The position numbers and the translations under genes were made by a program. A DNA stretch of 16,380 nucleotides, taken from the NCBI GenBank assembly GCA_026770585.1, contig MU646967.1:134105-150484 (forward strand), given 5' to 3'. The DNA comes from Baffinella frigidus. Lineage: Eukaryota > Cryptophyceae > Cryptomonadales > Baffinellaceae. The notes beneath the pieces were generated by a model. It had not been told where the DNA came from. It did not search any database and saw nothing but the letters and a program-made list of their open reading frames with translations. The first letter of the stretch is position 1, and the number at the start of each line of letters is the position of its first letter. Shown here piece by piece: positions 13,001 to 16,380 of this stretch.

Positions 13001-16000
13001 CCTGCGCTGCTTCCTCCACGGTACCCATCCCCCCCTGGAAAGGCACTGTGCTTCCTGTGGAACGCGCTGTCCACGTCCGCTTTCCAAATCCACAAACACA
13101 TCATAATTTCAACGACGCCAAACGTTGATGGGCTAGCTACTTAACTTATTAATCAAGTTGGATGGCCATGGGGGGTGGTGGTGTGCGCTCGGACGCACCT
13201 CGCTCGAGAGCGGGAAACCTAACAACCCCTCCACCCTCCACAGTGTACGCGTGGGTGAAGCAGCAGGGGGCACAGGATCCAGAGTTTGACGAGCAGCTCG
13301 CTGGGTCGATGCCCGACCTTACCAAGGTGTGCCTCCGCCTCTCATCAGTTGCATAGTAACAGCTTCCGAATTTACATTCGTGAAGCAACTCGTGCTCGTA
13401 CAAAATTTGTACAACTTTCTTACAAAGGAATTGCAATTTTAAAGTCTCTGAGATTTATCTACAAATGCCAGAAGTGTTGGGACCCTGAGTTGGACGAGCG
13501 CCTCGCTGGGTCGATGGCCAACCTTTCCAAGGTGCGCCTCCGTCTCAGTCTGTTCGGTCTCACCAATTTGGTGCGCCCGGGCGCTTTCCCGCGCCAAAGT
13601 TGACGGATCTGTACCGCACACCCAGGTTGTCAGCTTGAGAATAGTCGCTGGACCCGACTGTCGCAGAGCGAGGTGTTTTCTCTGCATGAACGCGTTTTTT
13701 CTCTCTCGTGGCAGGTGCTTCTGCAGTCGTTGACGGACGTGTGGAGCGCAACTCGAAAGGTCCCTTCAACCTCGACAGCCCTGAACCCTAAACCCTGAAC
13801 CCGGAACCCTGAACCCTGAACCTTCATCCATGAACTCTGAATCCTAAACCCTAGAGCGCAACGCGAAAGGTTGCCACCCCGCGCCACCAGCCCTCCCAAG
13901 TCAACTTTTTCGATCGTGTGACAAAACCCGATTTGTACCGAGGGGAAGTCCCTGAGCGGTGAGCACATCGGTTGGCTACGAAAGCAATCAGCCACACGGC
14001 AATATTCCTCTCAACGGCAGGCGTAGAAATCTTTCTGTCCATTGCAGCCGCACCAGTTCTGATCCCTAAACCCTAAAATCTGCGGCATCGCAATTATAAT
14101 CCCTGATCCCCAATCCCTAACCCCTAACCCCAAACCCGCAGGCGTCAGCGGAGAAACTACGTGAGGTGGTGGGATTGCTCGCGCACGCGCAGCTGGAAGG
14201 CCTCGTGAATGCCTTTTTCGATACCTACGCTACCGCGGAACAGCTCAACAAGGTATCACACTAAGATTTAAGGGTTGGTATTTAGGGTATCACATTAGGT
14301 TTTCGGGTGTAGGTGTTGGGTGTAGGGTGTAGGGTGTCACATTAGAGTGTGGGGTGTACGGTGTAAGGTGAACGATGTCAGGTGCGAACAAACCCGGTTT
14401 CCGGGTCGCCGGGTGTAGGGTGTAGGGTGTAGGGCTCAGGCGAGGTTCTCGTGAATGCCTTGTTCGTTACGTACGCCACCGCAGAGCAGCTCAACACGGT
14501 GGGTGTGGGGATTAGGGCATCGCGTCAGGTTTTTCGTGCGTAGGGTGTAGGGTGTAGGGGGCAGGGTTTAGGCGTGTCGACGCGTTCTTCGATACCAGGT
14601 TTCGACTCCGTACGGAGAGCTTGACTTAGGTTGCCGCCTGAATTGAGTCGTCGACCCGCACGCGTGGCCCTCCATAGAGGTTTTTTTAAACCCCTGATTT
14701 GTACCAGGAGTCACCGGAAACACCGTATCCTGGTACAGTGATTTTTTGCACGGCGTGGAGCAGAAAGGACGCGTGGGGGATCCTCCCCGGGATCAACTGT
14801 TGACTAATCAAGTACGCGCCTGGTACAAAACGTGCGCGTACCGCCTGATACAAAACGTGCACACCGGACGTGGATCAGGACGCGCCTGGTACAAAACGTG
14901 CGCGGATCACTCAACTGCCCCCCCCCGCAGCTCCCCCCCCAGGATAAAAAAAACGCGTGGCCCGCGTCAGGGCGCTCCATAGAGGGTTATTCCAACCCCC
15001 GATTTGTACCAGGAGGCGCCGGTTTCCGTTGCAAATGCGGCATATCCTGATACTGTGATTCTGTGCAGGGCCCGCCGCAGGAGCAGAAGGATGCGTGGCG
15101 AACCAAGGAGGGCATCCTCCTTGGCATGAACTCGATCCTCGTTTTCTTCGGGGGGAACGTGGAGCGTAGCCGCTCTACTGCGTCGCCAAGTGCGAACCCC
15201 TTAACCCTACACCCTACACCCGACACCCTAAACCCTGAACCCCAAACCCTAAACCCTAAACCCTGAACTCTAAACCCTAAACCAGTTCGCGCGGTTTCCA
15301 GTGGCGCGGGGAGCGGGGTTGGCGCGGGGGTAACCCCTCAACCCTACACCCTAAACCCTAAACCCTAAACCCTAAACCCTAACCACCAAACCCTAAACCT
15401 TAAACCTTAAACCAGACTGGTGGCGCGGGGAGGGGGGGGGCAGAGGCGGACTCATTCCGGAAGAGCCAGGTGTTTGGCCATCTCGATGTTTTTTTCATGC
15501 ACCGGTGTTTGAATGGAACGGTGTCTGACGCAGGGGCTAAATATCAGGAAATGGCTCCAAGCCCCGTTTTAATTTTCCTGATATTCGAGGCTCGTAACCT
15601 AACGATGCGTGGCTCTTAACCTTGCAGAAGACGCTTCCGGTGTTCATATCGGGGAGGCTGAAGCCGCTGCTGTTCCGAGCATTGGCGCACCAGCAGCTCT
15701 CCGTCCGGGAAACCGCCGCCAAGGCATTGCCCCGCGCCACTTAGACGCCCCGCGCCAGTAAGGGCCAGTACTTAGGGATCAGGTCTGAGGGAACCCTGCC
15801 CCCTCGCGCACCAGCAGCTGTCGGTCCGGGAAACCGCCGTCAACGCTAGACCCTGCACCCAAAACCCGTTGATTGATTGATTTATTTGCCCTGCACCCAG
15901 CACCCCGCGCCACTTACAAGCCCTGCGCTACTTGGTGTTTTGGGGGATATGAACTCTGAACCCTCGACCCGTCGACCCTGAACCCCAGACCCCAAACCCT

Positions 16001-16257
16001 AAACCATAAAACCTGCAAAAGACGTTTGCGTCGAACGTCTCGTGGAGCTCCCATCTTATATTTAGCTTGACACTGGAGCTATTCCGTACTTTGAGCGCTT
16101 GAAATGCCGCGATTTGTACTCTACAGAAAATCATTTGGATGGACGCCCAGTGAAAATGGCTCAAAGAGGCGGAATGGCTGAAAGAGGCTCGCAACCTGAG
16201 CAGGCGTTTGCGTCGTACCTCTTGCGGAGCGCCGTGGAGGAGAGCATGGCTTGCCAG
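10091..16257 (+). CDS. Unidentified helical-repeat protein, 9 exons, 3'-partial
   Basis: Nine plus-strand exons join in one frame of 304 codons: 10091-10346, 11451-11515, 11884-11995, 13244-13326, 13715-13759, 14142-14252, 15069-15158, 15628-15723 and 16204-16257. Phases match at every junction. The start ATG is followed by GCG. The N-terminal 85 residues are acidic (LDDEQELLDGLLDQLD) and include LVKWTFERRFG. Later exons are leucine-rich amphipathic helices: LVEMLKQQPLAPALLHALG, DAWRTKEGILLGMNSIL, AHQQLSVRETAAK, then AFASYLLRSAVEES. Paired helices of this type suggest a HEAT/ARM-like solenoid, usually a protein-binding scaffold, but no specific family is recognised. The last two introns would need GC donors (AAG|GCATTG and CAG|GCACAC). 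If the first is not spliced, the protein ends at TAG (15742-15744). Exon 4 could be replaced by its echo at 13481-13531. The gene probably continues beyond the window. Confidence 0.72.
10640..10829 (+). pseudogene. Exon 2 echo interrupted by element K
   Basis: GCAG|ATGGAGGGTGTCG (10640-10652) matches the acceptor and start of exon 2. GATAGCCGCGCCATGAGGCG and TATCACCGACTAG (10797-10829) match its end. Element K separates them, so this copy was split by insertion or assembled around the element. It has in-frame damage. Confidence 0.7.
10672..10788 (+). mobile_element. 115-bp element, copy K (splits an exon-2 echo)
   Basis: A full copy in the sense direction of the plus-strand gene. It carries TTCTTAAGCTGACATCCTG, GGTACACACGCGTCAATTTT, GAAAAGAGCCCGGTCTCGCG and CAGACTGAGAAGGAG. 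It lies inside a degraded copy of exon 2: the left exon piece is at 10640-10652 and the right piece at 10797-10829. Confidence 0.85.
10845..11100 (-). repeat. Telomere-like CCCTAAA/CCCCAAA array (intron 1)
   Basis: CCCTAAA, CCCCAAA and CCCTACA units on the plus strand, in the sense strand of the plus gene. It ends in CCCTTGCAG followed by a tract of 13 G (11101-11111 region). Confidence 0.92.
11144..11440 (-). repeat. Degenerate CCCTAAA-type repeats around exon 2 echo (intron 1)
   Basis: Decayed CCCTAAA and CCCGAAA repeats surround the exon 2 echo at 11209-11268, and an ATAAACAT-rich stretch (11385-11430) leads to the true exon 2 acceptor. Another acceptor-like CCTCGCAG|ATTGGG occurs near 11350. 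Confidence 0.8.
11209..11268 (+). pseudogene. Exon 2 echo, second copy
   Basis: GGCAG|ATGGGGGGTGTCGAC and GGTGGACAGCTGCGCGTAG match exon 2 (11451-11515) closely, but TAG interrupts the frame and the CAG|GT donor is lost (TTGATCCAAACC). It keeps a good acceptor, so mis-splicing to it would truncate the protein. Confidence 0.85.
11516..11672. repeat. Head-to-head telomere-like arrays (intron 2)
   Basis: The intron opens with a G-rich array (TTTAGGG/TGTAGGG, 11516-11620) directly at the donor CAG|GTTTGG. It then reverses to a C-rich array (CACCCCAAACCCC, 11640-11672), giving a potential intron-internal stem of degenerate heptamers. Confidence 0.85.
11702..11746 (+). pseudogene. Exon 3 5' echo
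   Basis: GTTCTGCAG|TCGGCGGAG and GAAACAACAGCCGCTAGC read SAEILKQQPLAPALL, in frame with exon 3 LVEMLKQQPLAPALL. It has an acceptor but no donor at its end. It might serve as an alternative acceptor or be a decayed duplicate. Confidence 0.8.
12003..12135 (+). repeat. GTGTGGGG/GTGTAGGG array after exon 3
   Basis: G-rich heptamer-like repeats follow the exon 3 donor and run up to the exon 3 3' echo. Confidence 0.8.
12134..12179 (+). pseudogene. Exon 3 3' echo, first copy
   Basis: Reads ERGKLVVHKSCFLL then G|GTACC, in frame with exon 3 ESGKPVVRQRCYLH then G|GTACT. The GT donor is preserved. A C-tract-containing flank (ACCCCCCCCCAGGAAAG) follows it, as in the third copy. Confidence 0.8.
12246..12291. 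mobile_element. Foldback family 2 core
   Basis: CAACGATGCCGAAAGTTGAC, GGGCTAGTACCAGCG and TTGTCAACTTTGG match the core of the 8614-8745 foldback. The AAGTTGAC/GTCAACTT stem is shared with the 115-bp element family. Confidence 0.7.
12292..12900. other. Unique intron 3 stretch with a minus-strand coding-like patch
   Basis: Mostly unique, partly AT-rich sequence (T tracts near 12385 and 12445). On the minus strand, 12706-12575 reads VVDPLVEMLCGALASYGETP then KACSDRNGSAAIRFAVADLP, which is coding-like and open, but has no recognised family and lies antisense within the intron. AAGTTGAC occurs twice near 12804-12825. Confidence 0.4.
12966..13020 (+). pseudogene. Exon 3 3' echo, second copy
   Basis: Reads GTAGESGNPVVRLRCFLH then G|GTACCC, in frame with exon 3 and with the GT donor preserved. 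The downstream flank (CCATCCCCCCCTGGAAAGG onward to AACGACGCCAAACGTTGATG) matches the flank of the first copy, so the duplicated unit includes about 120 bases of intron. Confidence 0.85.
13481..13531 (+). pseudogene. Exon 4 echo (possible alternative exon)
   Basis: Reads DPELDERLAGSMANLSK then GTGCGC, against DPEFDEQLAGSMPDLTK then GTGTGC in exon 4. Frame and donor are intact and substitutions are conservative. A possible acceptor (GCCAG) lies near 13471. It could be a mutually exclusive exon rather than a relic. Confidence 0.75.
13532..13648 (-). mobile_element. 115-bp element, copy L at the exon-4 echo donor
   Basis: Antisense to the plus-strand gene. It begins exactly at the donor of the exon 4 echo (AAG|GTGCGCCTCCGTCTC) and runs through TTTGGTGCGCCCGGG and CCAAAGTTGACGGATCTG to TCAGCTTGAGAATAG. 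The main exon 4 donor (AAG|GTGTGCCTCCGCCTC at 13327) begins with the same element tail, although the rest is lost there. Confidence 0.85.
13783..13869 (-). repeat. CCCTAAA-type array ending in an exon 5 3' echo
   Basis: CCCTAAACCCTGAACCC repeats (13783-13852) run into AGAGCGCAACGCGAAAG|GTT (13853-13869). This repeats the last bases and donor of exon 5 (GAGCGCAACTCGAAAG|GTC). Confidence 0.8.
14068..14138 (-). repeat. CCCTAAA-type array forming the exon 6 acceptor region
   Basis: CCCTAAACCCTAAAATC and CCCTAACCCCTAACCCC units run directly into CCCGCAG|GCG. The array supplies the pyrimidine-rich sequence and CTAAC branchpoint-like motifs of this acceptor. Confidence 0.85.
14260..14440 (+). repeat. 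TGTAGGG-type array in intron 6
   Basis: G-rich heptamers on the sense strand follow the exon 6 donor, interrupted by TATCACATTAGG repeats (near 14288 and 14335). A second short block is at 14535-14572. Confidence 0.8.
14442..14498 (+). pseudogene. Exon 6 3' echo
   Basis: Reads VLVNALFVTYATAEQLNT then GTGGGT, against GLVNAFFDTYATAEQLNK then GTATCA in exon 6. A third, shorter fragment (GACGCGTTCTTCGATACC) lies at 14579-14596. Confidence 0.85.
14660..15092 (+). repeat. Direct duplication of about 300 bp including exon 7 acceptor
   Basis: ACGCGTGGCCC, CTCCATAGAGG, GATTTGTACCAGGAG and GCAGAAAGGACGCGTGG occur in order at 14660-14776 and again at 14953-15097. The offset is 293 to 305. The right copy contains the functional exon 7 5' end; the left is its echo, with the acceptor lost (TGCACGG for TGCAGGG). 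Each copy carries TGTACCAGGA mirrored by TCCTGGTACA, exact on the left and imperfect on the right. Confidence 0.8.
14803..14918. mobile_element. Element family 3: CTGGTACAAAACGTGC repeats
   Basis: CGCGCCTGGTACAAAACGTG occurs twice (about 14816 and 14882), with a diverged third copy CGCCTGATACAAAACGTG between them. GTACGCGC and GCGCGTAC make the first unit a hairpin. The block is bounded by CTGTTGACTAATC and GGATCACTCAACTG. A related copy, CCTGGTACAAAACCTGC flanked by TTGACT and AGTCAA, is at about 6430-6510. Confidence 0.65.
15197..15412 (-). repeat. CCCTAAA-type arrays in intron 7
   Basis: Two blocks (15197-15290 and 15338-15412) of CCCTAAA/CCCTACA on the sense strand are separated by a GGCGCGGGG-rich segment that itself recurs near 15420. 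Confidence 0.88.
15800..15853 (+). pseudogene. Exon 8 3' echo
   Basis: CTCGCGCACCAGCAGCTGTC then GGTCCGGGAAACCGCCGTCA reads AHQQLSVRETAVN, against AHQQLSVRETAAK at the end of exon 8. It continues with AACGCTAGACC, so there is no GT at the junction, as in exon 8 itself. Confidence 0.8.
15955..16050 (-). repeat. CCCTAAA-type array followed by an exon 9 5' echo
   Basis: CCCTGAACCCCAGACCCC to CCCTAAACCATAAAACC (15955-16013), then GACGTTTGCGTCGAACGTCT and CGTGGAGCTCC. This is a diverged copy of exon 9 GCGTTTGCGTCGTACCTC and TTGCGGAGCGCC. Confidence 0.7.
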
Positions 16258-16274
16258 GCACACCCCACACTCGG

Positions 16275-16380
16275 AATCCCAACCCTCAATCCTGAAACCC
16301 TGCGCCCTAAACCCTAATCCCTAACACCTACAACCGAACCCCTAAGGCCTAAACCCCAAACCCCACACCCCAAACCCCAA
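16275..16380 (-). repeat. CCCTAAA-type array at right edge
   Basis: AACCCTCAATCCTGAAACCC, CCCTAAACCCTAATCCC and CCCCAAACCCC repeats reach the end of the window, inside what would be intron 9 of the plus-strand gene. Confidence 0.9.

Overview
The window is eukaryotic nuclear DNA. It carries two multi-exon genes in divergent orientation, with very short exons (45-396 nt) set in introns full of degenerate telomere-type heptamers (TTTAGGG, TGTAGGG and their complements) and short dispersed elements. There is no prokaryotic operon structure, rRNA, tRNA or CRISPR array. The encoded RuvB-like protein has some plant-like wording (for example the ending MFSEIS), and the TTTAGGG heptamer occurs in plants, many green algae and several other protists. 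A microalga or related protist is plausible, but lineage cannot be fixed from this window.

Layout. Bases 1-3556 are gene-poor: a TCTAGGG array at the left edge, foldbacks, telomere-like arrays, tetranucleotide repeats, and three weak coding-like patches. Bases 3557-9585 (minus strand) hold a complete or nearly complete RUVBL2 (reptin) gene. Eleven exons join in one open frame of 1,410 nt (469 codons plus stop); only the start exon is unresolved. Bases 9600-10090 are a divergent intergenic/promoter segment with perfect hairpins and TCCACTTT repeats. Bases 10091 to about 16257 (plus strand) hold nine exons of a second, unidentified protein that looks like an alpha-helical (HEAT/ARM-like) repeat protein. 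They join in one frame of 304 codons and the gene probably runs off the right edge.

The most striking content lies in the introns. (1) A dispersed element of about 110-120 bp occurs about twelve times, only inside introns of the two genes. Ten copies are antisense to the host gene, and in five places the element starts at or within about 25 nt of a GT donor. It carries an AAGTTGAC/GTCAACTT stem and a second stem (arms GGTCTCACCAA and TTGGTGAGACC) that shows paired base changes between copies. This is what an introner (intron-generating transposon) would look like. (2) Most exons (15 of 20) have one or more partial, diverged copies ('echoes') in neighbouring introns. Many echoes stop exactly at a splice junction, and two join neighbouring exons with no intron between them. 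(3) Most telomere-like arrays are oriented so that the transcript carries CCCTAAA, and several lie just upstream of acceptors.

The two genes share an upstream region and may be co-regulated, but nothing in the sequence shows that their products work together.
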